From assembly GCF_001270265.1 (NCBI RefSeq), contig NZ_LGAP01000006.1:1-64000 (forward strand): a stretch of 64,000 nucleotides of DNA, in the 5' to 3' direction. This DNA comes from Ensifer adhaerens (GTDB taxonomy: Bacteria > Pseudomonadota > Alphaproteobacteria > Rhizobiales > Rhizobiaceae). Every line of letters starts with the position of its first letter. The first letter of the stretch is position 1. The notes below the pieces were generated by a model. It ran no database searches. It saw nothing but the letters and a program-made list of their open reading frames with translations, and was not told the origin of the DNA. Of the stretch, positions 1 to 9,213 are shown piece after piece. The translations under genes and the position numbers were made by a program.

Positions 1-88
1 GATCGTCGCCATCGTCGCAACCATGCGAAAGCTGCTCACCATCCTCAGCGCCATCATCCGGGACCGCAAACCATGGCAAAACGCTTGA
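1..88 (+). mobile_element. IS110-family transposase, C-terminal end (gene cut by window edge)
   Basis: The first 88 bases read in one open frame to a TGA at 86-88. The peptide ends in RKLLTILSAIIRDRKPWQ-NA, which resembles the conserved C-terminus of IS110/IS116/IS902 transposases (a RKLL..L.A..RD.KPW pattern recalled from the family). IS110 enzymes are DEDD transposases that insert without terminal inverted repeats. Whether the rest of the gene lies intact upstream cannot be seen. A rhizobial palindromic repeat begins about 15 bp after the stop. Confidence 0.7.
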
Positions 89-102
89 CCCACAAGACAG
101 TC

Positions 103-277
103 GCTCTCCCCGCTTGCGGGGAGAAGGACATCTGCGGCGCCCGCCTACCCTAATCCGCATTGCCTCGACGACATGCACGACGACCGCTACTCCGTAGAGC
201 AGCGACGGAGGGGACGAGAGCGCCTCAACTCCCTTCTCCCCGCCTGCGGGGAGAAGGTCGCGGCAGCGGGATGAGGG
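103..277. repeat. RIME-like paired palindrome element, copy 1
   Basis: Two palindromes flank about 110 bp. The left has an 8-bp stem (106-113 with 116-123, CTCCCCGC). The right has a 12-bp stem (232-243 with 246-257, CCTTCTCCCCGC). The right arm is followed by a GATGAGGGG tail at about 270-277. Further copies are at 30301-30476 and 37313-37469. The layout resembles the Rhizobium-specific intergenic mosaic element (RIME). It lies between a transposase end and the 3' end of a membrane-protein gene. The assignment to RIME rests on resemblance only. Confidence 0.7.
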
Positions 278-298
278 GGAAGGCGAAGACCGGCTCGA

Positions 299-892
299 CT
301 AAATCCCCGCCTGCCACGCGCGGATTGCATCCAGCGGCCAGACCAGCATCAGCACGTTGAGGGTCAGGTTGTCGCGGATCAGCCAGCCGGTGAAGAGTTC
401 GAAGCCGATGGCAATCAGCACCGTCAGCCAGACGGGCATGCGGGCGGCAAACATGAAGCCCGCGACCATGGCCAGCGTGTCCATCGTCGAATTCAGGATG
501 CTGTCGCCGAAATAATCGAGCGAGATCGTCGCCGAGCGGTAGCGGTTGATCACCACGGGGGTGTTTTCGGCAATCTCCCAGGCTGATTCGATGACCATCG
601 CCAGGAACAATTTGGCGGTCAGCGGCTTGCCGCGCAGAAGCAGGTGGCCGAGGCCGTAGAACAGGAAGCCGTGGATGATGTGCGACGGCGTGTACCAGTC
701 GGCGATGTGCTGGGAATTACCGCTCGATTTGACCACGCCCTCGAACAGTTTGACGTAGCCGCATTCGCAGATCCAGATACGGCCCATCAGATGCTGGGTG
801 ATGACCTGTATGGCGAGAACGCCGACACAGGCTACAAACCAGAGCAGCGCACGCCGGTTCTGACTGTCGTTGCCGTCGATGGCTGTGCTCAC
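299..892 (-). CDS. DUF2585 (UPF0314) integral membrane protein
   Basis: A 197-residue hydrophobic protein of the DUF2585/UPF0314 family, found mainly in Rhizobiales; function unknown. Several membrane segments are visible: near residues 14-35, about 70-88 (after the motif [11 protein letters not shown]), and 138-165. Conserved-looking landmarks are ICECGYVKL and the acidic ESAWEIAEN. It starts with GTG at 892, and this codon overlaps the yciB stop (GTGA), so the two genes are translationally coupled. Sharing a transcript with a septation/membrane protein suggests an envelope role, but that is only inference. Confidence 0.85.
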   Translation of the reverse strand: MSTAIDGNDSQNRRALLWFVACVGVLAIQVITQHLMGRIWICECGYVKLFEGVVKSSGNSQHIADWYTPSHIIHGFLFYGLGHLLLRGKPLTAKLFLAMVIESAWEIAENTPVVINRYRSATISLDYFGDSILNSTMDTLAMVAGFMFAARMPVWLTVLIAIGFELFTGWLIRDNLTLNVLMLVWPLDAIRAWQAGI

Positions 893-1521
893 TCAGCGCT
901 ATCCTGTTCAAGCGAATGCTTCATGATCAACGGCATTTGGGCCAGTGTAAACAGGATGGTGATGGGCATCGTGCCCCAAACCTTGAACGCGACCCAGAAA
1001 TCGGTGGAGAACGAGCGCCAGACGACCTCGTTGAGCATGGCGAGAACGAGGAAGAACACGCCCCAACGCACAGTCAGCTTGCGCCAGCCGTCTTCGTCGA
1101 GCTTGAAGGCGGAGTGGAAGACGTAGCCGAGCAGCGACTTGCCGAAGAGAAGCCCGCCGAGCAGGATGCTGCCGAACAGCGTGTTGACGATCGTCGGCTT
1201 CATCTTGATGAAGGTGTCGTTCTGCAGCCAGAGCGTCAGCGCGCCGAAGACGAAGACGACGATGCCGGAGATCAGCGGCATCATCGGCAGCGTGCGGGTG
1301 AGCATCCAGGAGACGGCGAGCGCGATTGCGGTCGCGGCCATGAACAGGCCCGTCGCCACGAAGATCGGGCCGCCGAGTTCGGCCAGCGTCGGGAAATGCC
1401 CGGCCAACCACTCGCCGCGGGAATTGGCGAAGAAGAAGACCATCAATGGCCCCAGTTCCAGCACCAGCTTCAACAGCGGGCTGACTTCCTTCTGCGGCTT
1501 GGTAGCCTCGATCGTCGACAT
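889..1521 (-). CDS. yciB: Inner membrane-spanning protein YciB (septation protein A, IspZ family)
   Basis: A 210-residue polytopic inner-membrane protein of the YciB/IspZ family, linked in other bacteria to septation and envelope organisation. Family landmarks are [13 protein letters not shown] near residue 20 and, in the C-terminal half, [20 protein letters not shown]. About five or six membrane helices are apparent. The ATG at 1521 was chosen because it directly precedes the conserved region and follows an AGGA; an upstream in-frame start at 1617 would add 32 atypical residues lying in repeat DNA. It is separated from ftsY by 225 bp containing a dispersed repeat and is coupled downstream to DUF2585. 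Confidence 0.9.
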   Translation of the reverse strand: MSTIEATKPQKEVSPLLKLVLELGPLMVFFFANSRGEWLAGHFPTLAELGGPIFVATGLFMAATAIALAVSWMLTRTLPMMPLISGIVVFVFGALTLWLQNDTFIKMKPTIVNTLFGSILLGGLLFGKSLLGYVFHSAFKLDEDGWRKLTVRWGVFFLVLAMLNEVVWRSFSTDFWVAFKVWGTMPITILFTLAQMPLIMKHSLEQDSAE

Positions 1522-1610
1522 TTCGGGATCCTGTTTTCGCATGTGCCTGCCGCTCATAACACCAGCTTTGCGGCAAAACCATATCAAGGCAGCCGGCTTG
1601 CGCAAACGCC

Positions 1611-1706
1611 ACTGCATAATTCCCTAAATCGAAATCGATCTAGGCACAAAATTATGCAGCAGATCAAAGTGTTACAGCGACGTTTGCGCAGGCGCGCGGC
1701 GCTGTA
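1611..1706 (+). repeat. Dispersed intergenic repeat, family 3, copy 1
   Basis: A composite element: an inverted pair CTGCATAAT / ATTATGCAG surrounds an AT-richer stem (CTAAATCG..CGATCTAG), followed by the block TTACAGCGACGTTTGCGCA and a GCGCGCGGCGCTGTA end. It is clearly related to copies at 16461-16563, 34818-34920 and 56051-56155. It fills the gap between ftsY and yciB and could form two hairpins in RNA. No function is visible. Confidence 0.75.
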
Positions 1707-1746
1707 TGGTGGTGCGCGTCCAATATGACGTGGCGGACATCCGCCG

Positions 1747-3408
1747 TCAGGCGGCGACGCCCGCGATCGCCTCGGCAAAATCCTTGGCCTCGAACGGTTC
1801 CAGATCATCGATGCCTTCGCCGACACCGATGAAATAGACCGGCAGCTTGTGCTTGGCGGAGATGGCGACAAGAATGCCGCCGCGGGCCGTGCCGTCGAGC
1901 TTGGTCATGATCAGCCCGCTGACACCGGCGACGTTGCGGAAGATCTCCACCTGCTGCAGGGCATTCTGGCCGGTGGTGGCGTCGAGCGTTTGCAGCACCG
2001 TGTGCGGCGCATCCGGATCGAGCTTGCCGAGCACGCGCACGATCTTTTCTAGTTCCGCCATTAGTTCGGCCTTGTTCTGCAGCCGGCCGGCCGTGTCGAT
2101 GATCAGCACGTCGGCCTTCTTTTCGCGCGCCTGCTGGAAGGCCTCGTAGGCAAGGCCGGCGGCATCGGCGCCGAGCTTGGAAGAAACAATGTCGGACTTG
2201 GTGCGCTCGGCCCAGATCTTCAGCTGCTCGATGGCGGCGGCGCGGAAGGTGTCGCCGGCGGCGAGCATCACCTTGAGGCCGGCACCAGACAGCTTGGCTG
2301 CAAGCTTGCCGATCGTCGTGGTCTTGCCGGTGCCGTTGACGCCGACCACCAGGATGACGTGCGGCTTGTGGCTGAGATCGAGTTCCAGCGGCTTGGCGAC
2401 GGGCGACAGCACCTTGGTGATTTCGCCGGCCATGATGCGCGACACATCCTCGCCGGAAACGTCCTTGCCGTAGCGCTCGGAGGCAAGCGTATCGGTGATG
2501 CGCATCGCCGTCTCGACGCCGAGATCGGCCTGGATCAGAAGATCTTCCAGATCCTGCAGCGTCGCCTCGTCGAGCTTGCGCTTGGTAAAGAGGCTGGCGA
2601 TCTGGCCCGTCAGTTGCGACGAGGTGCGCGCGAGCCCGCGGCGCAGGCGTTGATACCAGGTGAGCTTTGGTTGCGGCGCGGCAACGGTTTCGTCCTTTGC
2701 GCGCTCGGCGGCGCTGGCAAAACCTTTGGGAAGGCTGGCTGCGATGGGTGCTTCGGGGACAGAGGTCTCAAGGACTGGCGCCTCGGCGACCGGCGCCGCG
2801 GAAACACTGTCGTTCTGTTCAACGATTTCCTCGGCGAGTTCCGCATCTGCGGCCGGTTCGTCGCTCGCGTTGTCGTCGCCTGATTGATCTTCAACGGTGG
2901 CGAGTTCTTCCTGCTCGGCCAGATCCTCAGGCGTGACAGACGGCTCTTCCGGCACGGATTCCTGAAGTGCGCCGTAAGCTTCAAGCGCCTCTTGCGCCAC
3001 CGGCGACAGCTCTTCCTGTTCTGCGGCGGGTTCAACAGACGCGACCGCTTCGTTGCTGACGACAACGTCCTCGTCGCTGCGGGCCTCGTCCGGTGCCGGT
3101 CCGCCTGCGGTCTCGATCTCGGCCGGCAGGATCGGGTCCTCGACGGAAAGCGGCAGGGCTTCGAGGTCCGACAGCGGTTCAAGCAGCTCTTCGGAGGTTT
3201 CTTCGGCCGGGGGTTGCTCGGCAACGGGCTCGTCGACGAGCACGTCGACCGGGGCAATCTCCTCGGGGACAGCCGGCTCCGGCGCCGGTTGCGCTTCAGC
3301 CGGAACCGTCGCCGCGACGTCAGCCTCCGGCGCGGCATCCTGCGGCTTGGTTTCCTCGACAGTGCCCTTGCCGAAGGAGAAGATCTTCTTGATGAAACCG
3401 ATTGCCAT
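1747..3408 (-). CDS. ftsY: Signal recognition particle receptor FtsY
   Basis: The 553-residue SRP receptor GTPase, which docks the Ffh-ribosome complex at the inner membrane for cotranslational targeting. The NG domain occupies about residues 245-553, with G1 GVNGTGKTTTIGKL, the DTAGR motif of G3, and TKLDGTARGG of G4. The first ~230 residues form a very long acidic, Glu/Ala/Pro-rich A domain after a basic amphipathic start (MAIGFIKKIFSFGKG) suited to membrane association. It lies 18 bp after mtaB in the dapF-mtaB-ftsY run. Its SRP partner ffh is at 7638-9200. Confidence 0.97.
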   Translation of the reverse strand: MAIGFIKKIFSFGKGTVEETKPQDAAPEADVAATVPAEAQPAPEPAVPEEIAPVDVLVDEPVAEQPPAEETSEELLEPLSDLEALPLSVEDPILPAEIETAGGPAPDEARSDEDVVVSNEAVASVEPAAEQEELSPVAQEALEAYGALQESVPEEPSVTPEDLAEQEELATVEDQSGDDNASDEPAADAELAEEIVEQNDSVSAAPVAEAPVLETSVPEAPIAASLPKGFASAAERAKDETVAAPQPKLTWYQRLRRGLARTSSQLTGQIASLFTKRKLDEATLQDLEDLLIQADLGVETAMRITDTLASERYGKDVSGEDVSRIMAGEITKVLSPVAKPLELDLSHKPHVILVVGVNGTGKTTTIGKLAAKLSGAGLKVMLAAGDTFRAAAIEQLKIWAERTKSDIVSSKLGADAAGLAYEAFQQAREKKADVLIIDTAGRLQNKAELMAELEKIVRVLGKLDPDAPHTVLQTLDATTGQNALQQVEIFRNVAGVSGLIMTKLDGTARGGILVAISAKHKLPVYFIGVGEGIDDLEPFEAKDFAEAIAGVAA

Positions 3409-3426
3409 TCAGGGATTCCGCATGAG

Positions 3427-4701
3427 TCAGGCCGCAGCCATCTGTTTTACCTGCATCGTCAGATGCTTGCCATTGTGGCCGGCGATCGTGACCGGCACAA
3501 GCGCACGCGGTTTGAGGCCGGCGGCATCGACGAGCGTGAAGTTTTCCGTGTGGGCGAGGCCGTTGTTTTCGACCAGCAGCATCTGCTCGCTGCCGACCAT
3601 GCTTTCGAGGTGGCGGGCATGGAGTGCAGCACCCGTCGCGCGAAGCCGCGCGGCGCGATCCTTGACCAGCGCCCGGTCGAGCTGCGGCATCCGCGCTGCC
3701 GGCGTGCCGGGGCGGGGGCTATAGGGAAAGACATGCAGGTGGGCGATGCCGCAATCCTCGGCAAGCCGCACGGCGTTTGCGAACATGTCTTCGGTTTCCG
3801 TCGGGAAGCCGGCGATCATGTCGGCGCCGAGGCTGATCTCGGGGCGCAAGCGCCGGACCTGATCGGTAAAGGCGCGGGCGTCCGCACTCGAATGGCGACG
3901 CTTCATGCGTTTCAGGATCATGTCGTCGCCATGCTGCAGCGACAGGTGCAGGTGCGGCATGAAGCGCGCTTCGTCGGCGATCAGATCGAACAGATGGCTG
4001 TCGGCCTCGATGCCATCGATCGACGAGAGGCGCAGGCGGCGGATGTCCGGAACCTGTTTCAGCAGCGTCTTTGCCAGCAGTCCGAGTGTCGGCGTTCCCG
4101 GCAGGTCGGCGCCGTAGCTCGTCGCATCGACGCCGGTCAGGACGATCTCGCTGTAGCCGCCGTCGACGAGCTTACGCGCCTGGTCGACCACCGCACCCAT
4201 CGGCACGGAACGGGAATTGCCGCGGCCGTAAGGGATGATGCAGAAGGTGCAACGGTGATCGCAACCGTTCTGCACCTGGATGAAGGCGCGCACGTGACCG
4301 TCGATATGCTTGACCATCTGCGGCGCGGTGGCGCGCACGCTCATGATGTCGTTGACGCGCAGCTTTTCTTCCGCCGAAACGCCGAAGTCGGGCAGGGAGC
4401 GATAGGACGCGCTTTTCAGCTTCTCCTCGTTGCCGAGCACGGCGTCGACCTCGGCCATGCTGGCGAAGACTTCCTTCTCCGTCTGGGCGGCGCAGCCGGT
4501 GACGATGATGCGGGCATGCGGGTTGTCGCGGCGGGCGCGGCGGATCGCCTGGCGCGCCTGGCGCACGGCCTCGCCGGTCACCGCGCAGGTGTTGACGAGG
4601 ATGGCATTGTTCAGCCCCGCCTTTTCGGCTTCCGCCCGCATCACTTCGGATTCGTAGGTATTGAGACGGCAGCCGAAGGTTATGACCTCGACGCCGCTCA
4701 A
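3427..4701 (-). CDS. mtaB: tRNA t6A37 methylthiotransferase MtaB
   Basis: A radical-SAM methylthiotransferase (424 aa) that converts t6A to ms2t6A at position 37 of ANN-decoding tRNAs. The N-terminal UPF0004 domain contains the three cluster cysteines (FGCRLN, NTCAV, TGCAAQ). The radical SAM triad is in [20 protein letters not shown]-like domain closes the C-terminus. The start is TTG at 4701, which overlaps the dapF stop as TTGA; the next residues ([14 protein letters not shown]) fit the family start. It is transcribed with dapF upstream and ftsY downstream. Confidence 0.95.
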   Translation of the reverse strand: MSGVEVITFGCRLNTYESEVMRAEAEKAGLNNAILVNTCAVTGEAVRQARQAIRRARRDNPHARIIVTGCAAQTEKEVFASMAEVDAVLGNEEKLKSASYRSLPDFGVSAEEKLRVNDIMSVRATAPQMVKHIDGHVRAFIQVQNGCDHRCTFCIIPYGRGNSRSVPMGAVVDQARKLVDGGYSEIVLTGVDATSYGADLPGTPTLGLLAKTLLKQVPDIRRLRLSSIDGIEADSHLFDLIADEARFMPHLHLSLQHGDDMILKRMKRRHSSADARAFTDQVRRLRPEISLGADMIAGFPTETEDMFANAVRLAEDCGIAHLHVFPYSPRPGTPAARMPQLDRALVKDRAARLRATGAALHARHLESMVGSEQMLLVENNGLAHTENFTLVDAAGLKPRALVPVTIAGHNGKHLTMQVKQMAAA

Positions 4702-5603
4702 AGCGCCCGGGCCCCCGCGGTTCCCGGTTGGGCCTCATCGCGCTGCCAGGCGCCGCTGGCGGGATCGACGGTTCCAGACCATTCCCATTCGGCAGGGCCG
4801 GTCATGACGACGTGGTCGTCCACTTCGCGCCATTCGATCGACAGCGGGCCGCCGGGCACGTTGACGATCACCTTGCGATCGGTGCGGTCGGTTCGGGCGG
4901 CGTTGACTGCCGCGGCGCAGGCGGCAGAACCGCAGGCGAGCGTCAGGCCGGCGCCGCGCTCCCAGGTTCGGAGATCCATCTCGCCGCGCGAAAGCACGCG
5001 CGCGATCGAGATGTTGGCCCGCTCGGGGAACATCGGATGGTTTTCGAGCAAGGGTCCGAAGCGTTCGAGGTCGTAGGACCAGACGTCGTTGTCGACCCAG
5101 AAGATCGCGTGCGGATTGCCCATGGAGGCGACCGACGGCGAATGCAGCACGGGATTGTCGATCGGGCCGATCTGCAGTTCGATCCGGCGCGTGTCGTGAA
5201 ACTCTTCCGACAGCGGAATTTCGTTCCAGCCGAAGCGCGGGCTTCCCATGTCGACGGAGATCGTGCCGTCGTCATGCTCCCTGGCTTCGAGCAGGCCGGC
5301 AACCGTATGGAAGAGAAAGGCCTTCTTGCCGGTTTCGGCGGCGAGCGCCTGGACGACGCAGCGGGTGCCGTTGCCGCAGGCCTGCGCCATCGAGCCGTCG
5401 GAATTGACGATGTCGATCCAGGCGTCGGTGCCAGAGGCCTTCGGATCGTGGATCGCCATGATCTGGTCGAAGGCGGTGGCCGGATCGGCGTTGAGCGTTA
5501 TGGCTGCCTGCGGCGTGACGCGGTCGCGACGGCCGCGCATGTCGACGACCAGGATCTTGTTTCCAAGCCCGTTCATTCTGGCAAATTGCACGTTGTCGGC
5601 CAT
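4698..5603 (-). CDS. dapF: Diaminopimelate epimerase
   Basis: Interconverts LL- and meso-diaminopimelate in the lysine and peptidoglycan precursor pathway (cytoplasm). The 301-residue protein has both catalytic cysteines in their usual context: ACGNGTRCV in the first half and [11 protein letters not shown] in the second. The family start MNGLGNKI follows closely after the chosen ATG at 5603; an upstream in-frame start at 5642 would add 13 residues of no family character. It is first in the dapF-mtaB-ftsY cluster, with a 92-bp gap to the next gene upstream. Confidence 0.96.
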   Translation of the reverse strand: MADNVQFARMNGLGNKILVVDMRGRRDRVTPQAAITLNADPATAFDQIMAIHDPKASGTDAWIDIVNSDGSMAQACGNGTRCVVQALAAETGKKAFLFHTVAGLLEAREHDDGTISVDMGSPRFGWNEIPLSEEFHDTRRIELQIGPIDNPVLHSPSVASMGNPHAIFWVDNDVWSYDLERFGPLLENHPMFPERANISIARVLSRGEMDLRTWERGAGLTLACGSAACAAAVNAARTDRTDRKVIVNVPGGPLSIEWREVDDHVVMTGPAEWEWSGTVDPASGAWQRDEAQPGTAGARAL

Positions 5604-5695
5604 GTCGCGATTGTCCAAACCGGCCTCGCCAAGCGGAGGCACCCTTCATTCGGGCTGTATATGGCGGAAAAGCCCGGAAATTACCAGTGCCGGCT

Positions 5696-6709
5696 TCATT
5701 GGCCCGTCGGGCCTGAGGGCGGCACATCGAAGATTTCGCCCGGGCGCATGGCCCTGAAGCGGGTGCGTGCGATTTCGGCCTCGTCCAGTGCCTGTTCGAG
5801 TGCCCGCACGGGAGCATCGACGCCTTCATCGGTCAGGCGGAAGGTTCCCCAGTGGTGCCCGGCCACGTGCTCCGCGGCGCAGTCGATCATGCCCTGGACG
5901 GCCTCCTCCGGGTTCTGGTGATGATCCTGCATGAACCAGCGCGGCTCGTAGGCGCCGAAGGGCAGGTTGGCGAGGCGGAAGCCGCCATGCTTTTCGCGGG
6001 CTGCGCGATAATTGATGCCGCCGTGAAAGCCGGTGTCGCCGACATGATAGATCTTGCCGACCGGGGTCTCGATGACGAAGGCCGCCCAGAGCGCCATGCG
6101 GCGGTCGCCGGAGCCGCGCGCCGACCAGTGATGGCAGGGCTCGGCATGGATCACCAGTTCGTCTTCGAGGTCCAGCCGGTCGCCCCAGTCGAGAACGGAT
6201 ATGGTCGCGTCCGGCACGGTGCGGCGGATGATCGTATCGTTGCCGAGCGGCGTGACAATCAGCGGGCTGTGCTCCTCGTTGAGGGCTGCCAGCGTGTCGA
6301 GATCGAGGTGGTCGTAATGGTTGTGGGTGACGAGCACGAGGTCGATCGGCGGCAGATCGTCCATCTCGATGCCGGGTGCATTGCGCCGCGACGGGCCGAC
6401 GAGGGCAAAGGGGCTCGCCCTGTGGCCCCAGACCGGATCGGTCAATATGTTGAAGCCATGCACCTGTATAAGCAGGGTCGCGTGGCCGACCATTGTCACG
6501 CGCAGGCGATCGGCCTCGATGCTCAGTTCCGGCTTTGCCTGTGCGAACGGGCTTGGATAATGCGCCGGCCACTTCACCTTGCCGCGGCCGAGCTGCCAGC
6601 GCAGAAGGGCGGCCATGCCCCGCGGCTGCCGGCCGTTGGGGTTGAAGAACCGCGTTCCGTCGAAGTGGTCGGAGGCAGGCCCCCGGTAGTAAGGATTGAC
6701 CTTCGGCAT
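5696..6709 (-). CDS. MBL-fold metallo-hydrolase (NAPE-PLD/UlaG-like)
   Basis: A 337-residue metallo-beta-lactamase-fold hydrolase. The zinc-binding motif THNHYDHLD is at about residue 125, followed by later metal ligands (EPCHHWS and HVGDTGFHGG). The architecture resembles bacterial N-acyl-phosphatidylethanolamine phospholipase D-like enzymes, but the substrate cannot be read from sequence. The start at 6709 (MPKVNPYYRGPASDHF) is the first plausible one; a longer frame to 6823 would run through the divergent promoter region. It is divergent from a marR gene, with a palindromic operator between them, so it is a likely target of that regulator. Confidence 0.85.
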   Translation of the reverse strand: MPKVNPYYRGPASDHFDGTRFFNPNGRQPRGMAALLRWQLGRGKVKWPAHYPSPFAQAKPELSIEADRLRVTMVGHATLLIQVHGFNILTDPVWGHRASPFALVGPSRRNAPGIEMDDLPPIDLVLVTHNHYDHLDLDTLAALNEEHSPLIVTPLGNDTIIRRTVPDATISVLDWGDRLDLEDELVIHAEPCHHWSARGSGDRRMALWAAFVIETPVGKIYHVGDTGFHGGINYRAAREKHGGFRLANLPFGAYEPRWFMQDHHQNPEEAVQGMIDCAAEHVAGHHWGTFRLTDEGVDAPVRALEQALDEAEIARTRFRAMRPGEIFDVPPSGPTGQ

Positions 6710-6811
6710 CGTCGTTTTCCGGCGATTGTTCGGTGGCAATGTCTTAAAGACATAGGCGCTTGCGGTGCGCCGTGACAGGGTGAAGGGGCAAGGTTTAAGA
6801 AATTCTTGAAA

Positions 6812-6830
6812 ATAGCAACTCAATTGCTAT
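6812..6830. promoter_or_regulatory. Palindromic MarR-type operator between divergent genes
   Basis: A perfect 7-bp inverted repeat, ATAGCAA-CTCAA-TTGCTAT, lies in the 129-bp gap between the metallo-hydrolase start (6709) and the marR start (6839). Symmetric sites of this size next to a marR gene are the usual autoregulatory operators. It ends 8 bp before the marR start codon, so binding would block expression of the regulator. Confidence 0.6.
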
Positions 6831-6838
6831 CGTGCCTT

Positions 6839-7321
6839 ATGCTAATTCGCTTCGACAAACAGGAACGTCTCTACAAGGCCATCAAGCTGGTCCGGCCAAT
6901 CCATCTCAATGTGCATCGCTCGATCGAGCACATGCTGGAGGGTTCGGGCATATCCGTCGCCGAAAGGGCGGTGCTGGAGCTTCTCTGCCTGGAGCCGTTG
7001 ACGGTGCCCGAGGCGGCGCGGCGCCTGTCGATGAAACGGCAATTCGTGCTGCGCGTCGTTGTCGGACTGCTGGAAAAGGGTTTTTTGGAAAAGCGACCCA
7101 ACCCGGAACATCGGCGCGCCTATTTCTGTGCGCCGAGCCTTGCCGGTCGCGACCTGTTCGAGGCAATCCACCGACGCGAACTCGAATTGTTGCACGCGGT
7201 TCTGGGCGATATCAACCAGACCGAAGTGGTCGCGGCACTCAGGGTCATGACGCGCGTCGCGACGGCGTTCGAGGACCTGGCGCGCGAACTCGGCGCACCG
7301 GACAGGAAGGGGGACCCATGA
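6839..7321 (+). CDS. MarR-family transcriptional regulator
   Basis: A 160-residue winged-helix regulator. After an N-terminal dimerisation helix, the DNA-binding region runs from about residue 40 to 110 (ISVAERAVLELLCLEP, LTVPEAARRLSMKRQFVLRVV, then the wing LEKRPNPEHRRAYF). The ATG at 6839 is preferred because an in-frame TTG at 6806 would lie upstream of the palindromic operator. It is divergent from the metallo-hydrolase gene and overlaps a very small downstream ORF by ATGA. The ligand is unknown. Confidence 0.85.
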   Translation: MLIRFDKQERLYKAIKLVRPIHLNVHRSIEHMLEGSGISVAERAVLELLCLEPLTVPEAARRLSMKRQFVLRVVVGLLEKGFLEKRPNPEHRRAYFCAPSLAGRDLFEAIHRRELELLHAVLGDINQTEVVAALRVMTRVATAFEDLARELGAPDRKGDP

Positions 7322-7380
7322 TCGCGGTTCTCTACCGGCTTGGCGCCGTCGTGATCGTCGCGGCCGCCGCCGTTGACTGA
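7318..7380 (+). CDS. Possible 20-residue membrane peptide coupled to marR
   Basis: The marR stop overlaps an ATG (ATGA at 7318-7321) that opens a 20-codon frame ending TGA at 7380. The start is preceded by a good ribosome-binding site (AGGAAGGGGGACCC). The predicted peptide, MIAVLYRLGAVVIVAAAAVD, is a single hydrophobic segment. Such small coupled membrane peptides can be real but are easily produced by chance in GC-rich DNA. No homologue is recognised. Confidence 0.35.
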   Translation: MIAVLYRLGAVVIVAAAAVD

Positions 7381-7410
7381 AATCCCTGCCGCCGGATTTG
7401 CCTGTCGTTC

Positions 7411-7439
7411 TTGACTTTTCGGCCGCTTTCCTGTTTATC
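7411..7439 (+). promoter_or_regulatory. Candidate sigma-70-type promoter for ffh
   Basis: TTGACT (7411-7416) and TTTATC (7434-7439) are separated by 17 bp. The predicted start would give a ~190-nt leader before the ffh ATG at 7638. The leader from 7440 to 7637 contains no gene that I can support. Confidence 0.45.
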
Positions 7440-7637
7440 GCGGCAAATTCCTTCGCAAGTTGATGACTTCGAAGCCACCGACCGGGTCCCGTAAAGGTAT
7501 AAAGAGAGCCCGGAGGTCAACATCCGACAGCGCGTTGCGCCCTCGGGTGGTTTTTGGCTTTGCGCCTTGTTTTTCAGGCGAAGGAACCCACGTTTCCGGC
7601 TAGTCTCCATGCCACCGGAAACCAGAAGGAAGTGAGA

Positions 7638-9200
7638 ATGTTCGAGAGCCTCCAGGACCGCCTTGGTTCCATATTGAATGGACTGACCGGCCGCGGCGCA
7701 TTGTCGGAAGCAGATGTTTCCGCGGCGCTTCGCGAGGTTCGCCGTGCGTTGCTCGAAGCCGACGTCGCCCTCGACGTCGTGCGCTCCTTCACCGAAAAGG
7801 TTCGCGAGAAGGCGGTTGGCGCGGAGATCGTGAAATCGATCAAGCCGGGGCAGATGGTCGTCAAGATCGTCCATGACGAGCTGATCGAGATGCTGGGCTC
7901 CGAGGGCGTCACCATCGACCTCAATGCGCCGGCGCCGGTCGTCATCATGATGGTCGGTCTGCAGGGCTCGGGCAAGACGACGACCACCGGCAAGATCGCC
8001 AGCCGGATGAAGACGCGGGACAAGAAGAAGGTCCTGATGGCTTCGCTCGACACCCGTCGTCCGGCTGCCCAGGAACAGCTTCGCCAGCTCGGCGTACAGA
8101 CCGGCGTCGATACGCTGCCTGTTATCGCCGGCCAGTCGCCGACCGATATCGCTGCGCGCGCTGTGCAGGCCGCCAAGCTCGGCGGTCACGACATCGTCAT
8201 CCTCGACACCGCCGGCCGCACCCATATCGACGAGCCGCTGATGATCGAGATGGCGGAAATCAAGCGGAAGTCCAATCCGCATGAGATCCTGCTGGTCGCC
8301 GATGCGCTGACCGGTCAGGATGCCGTCAATCTCGCCCGCAACTTCGACGAACGCGTCGGCATCACCGGCCTGGTGCTCACCCGCATGGACGGCGACGGCC
8401 GCGGCGGTGCCGCCCTTTCGATGCGTGCCGTCACCGGCAAGCCGATCAAGCTCATCGGCGTCGGCGAAAAGATGGGTGAACTCGAAGAGTTCCATCCCCG
8501 CCGCGTTGCCGACCGCATTCTCGGCATGGGCGACATCATCTCGCTCGTCGAAAAGGCTGCCGAAAACATTGACGCCGAAAAGGCGGCCGCGATGGCCGCC
8601 AAGATGGCGAAGGGCAAGTTCGACCTGAACGACCTGGCCGACCAGCTGCGCCAGATGCAGAAGATGGGCGGCATGGGCGGCATCATGGGCCTGATGCCGG
8701 GCATGGCCGGCATGAAGGACAAGATGGCCTCGGCTGGTCTCGACGACAAGCTGTTCGGACGCCAGATCGCCATCATCTCGTCGATGACCAAGGCCGAACG
8801 CGCCAACCCGGATATGCTGAAGCACTCCCGCAAGAAGCGCATCGCCGCCGGTTCCGGCACGGATGCTGCCGACATCAACAAGCTTCTGAAGATGCACCGT
8901 CAGATGGCGGACATGATGAAGATGATGGGCGGCAAGGGCAAAGGCGGCATGATGAAGCAGATGATGGGCGGCCTTGCCAACAAGATGGGCCTCGGCGGCC
9001 TTGGCGGCGGCGGCATGCCCGATCTGTCGAATATCGACCCCAAGCAGCTCGAAGCATTGCAGAAGCAGGCGGAGGCGGCCGGCCTCAAGCCCGGCGGCAT
9101 GCCGGGCCTCAGTGGCGGTGGCCTGCCCGGTCTCGGCGGCGCCAAGCTTCCGGGCCTTGGCGGTTTCCCCGGCCTTCCCGGCCTGCCCAAGAAGAAGTGA
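7638..9200 (+). CDS. ffh: Signal recognition particle protein Ffh
   Basis: The SRP54-type GTPase (520 aa), which binds 4.5S RNA and signal sequences and pairs with FtsY. N domain residues 1-90. G domain about 95-295, with GLQGSGKTTTTGKIA, DTAGRTH and TRMDGDGRGGAA. The M domain follows and is extremely Met-rich (for example MGGMGGIMGLMPGMAGM). The C-terminus is an unusual Gly/Pro/Leu-rich tail (repeats of GLPGLGG) ending PKKK. The ATG at 7638 follows AAGGAAGTGAGA and starts the canonical MFESLQDRLG. It is followed after 13 bp by chorismate mutase. Confidence 0.97.
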   Translation: MFESLQDRLGSILNGLTGRGALSEADVSAALREVRRALLEADVALDVVRSFTEKVREKAVGAEIVKSIKPGQMVVKIVHDELIEMLGSEGVTIDLNAPAPVVIMMVGLQGSGKTTTTGKIASRMKTRDKKKVLMASLDTRRPAAQEQLRQLGVQTGVDTLPVIAGQSPTDIAARAVQAAKLGGHDIVILDTAGRTHIDEPLMIEMAEIKRKSNPHEILLVADALTGQDAVNLARNFDERVGITGLVLTRMDGDGRGGAALSMRAVTGKPIKLIGVGEKMGELEEFHPRRVADRILGMGDIISLVEKAAENIDAEKAAAMAAKMAKGKFDLNDLADQLRQMQKMGGMGGIMGLMPGMAGMKDKMASAGLDDKLFGRQIAIISSMTKAERANPDMLKHSRKKRIAAGSGTDAADINKLLKMHRQMADMMKMMGGKGKGGMMKQMMGGLANKMGLGGLGGGGMPDLSNIDPKQLEALQKQAEAAGLKPGGMPGLSGGGLPGLGGAKLPGLGGFPGLPGLPKKK

Positions 9201-9213
9201 GGATCGGTGAGAG

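Noticed and set aside
103-277. Palindromes considered as a CRISPR repeat
   Set aside because: Only two palindromes with unequal arms and no series of equal spacers; they match intergenic mosaic elements seen elsewhere in the window.
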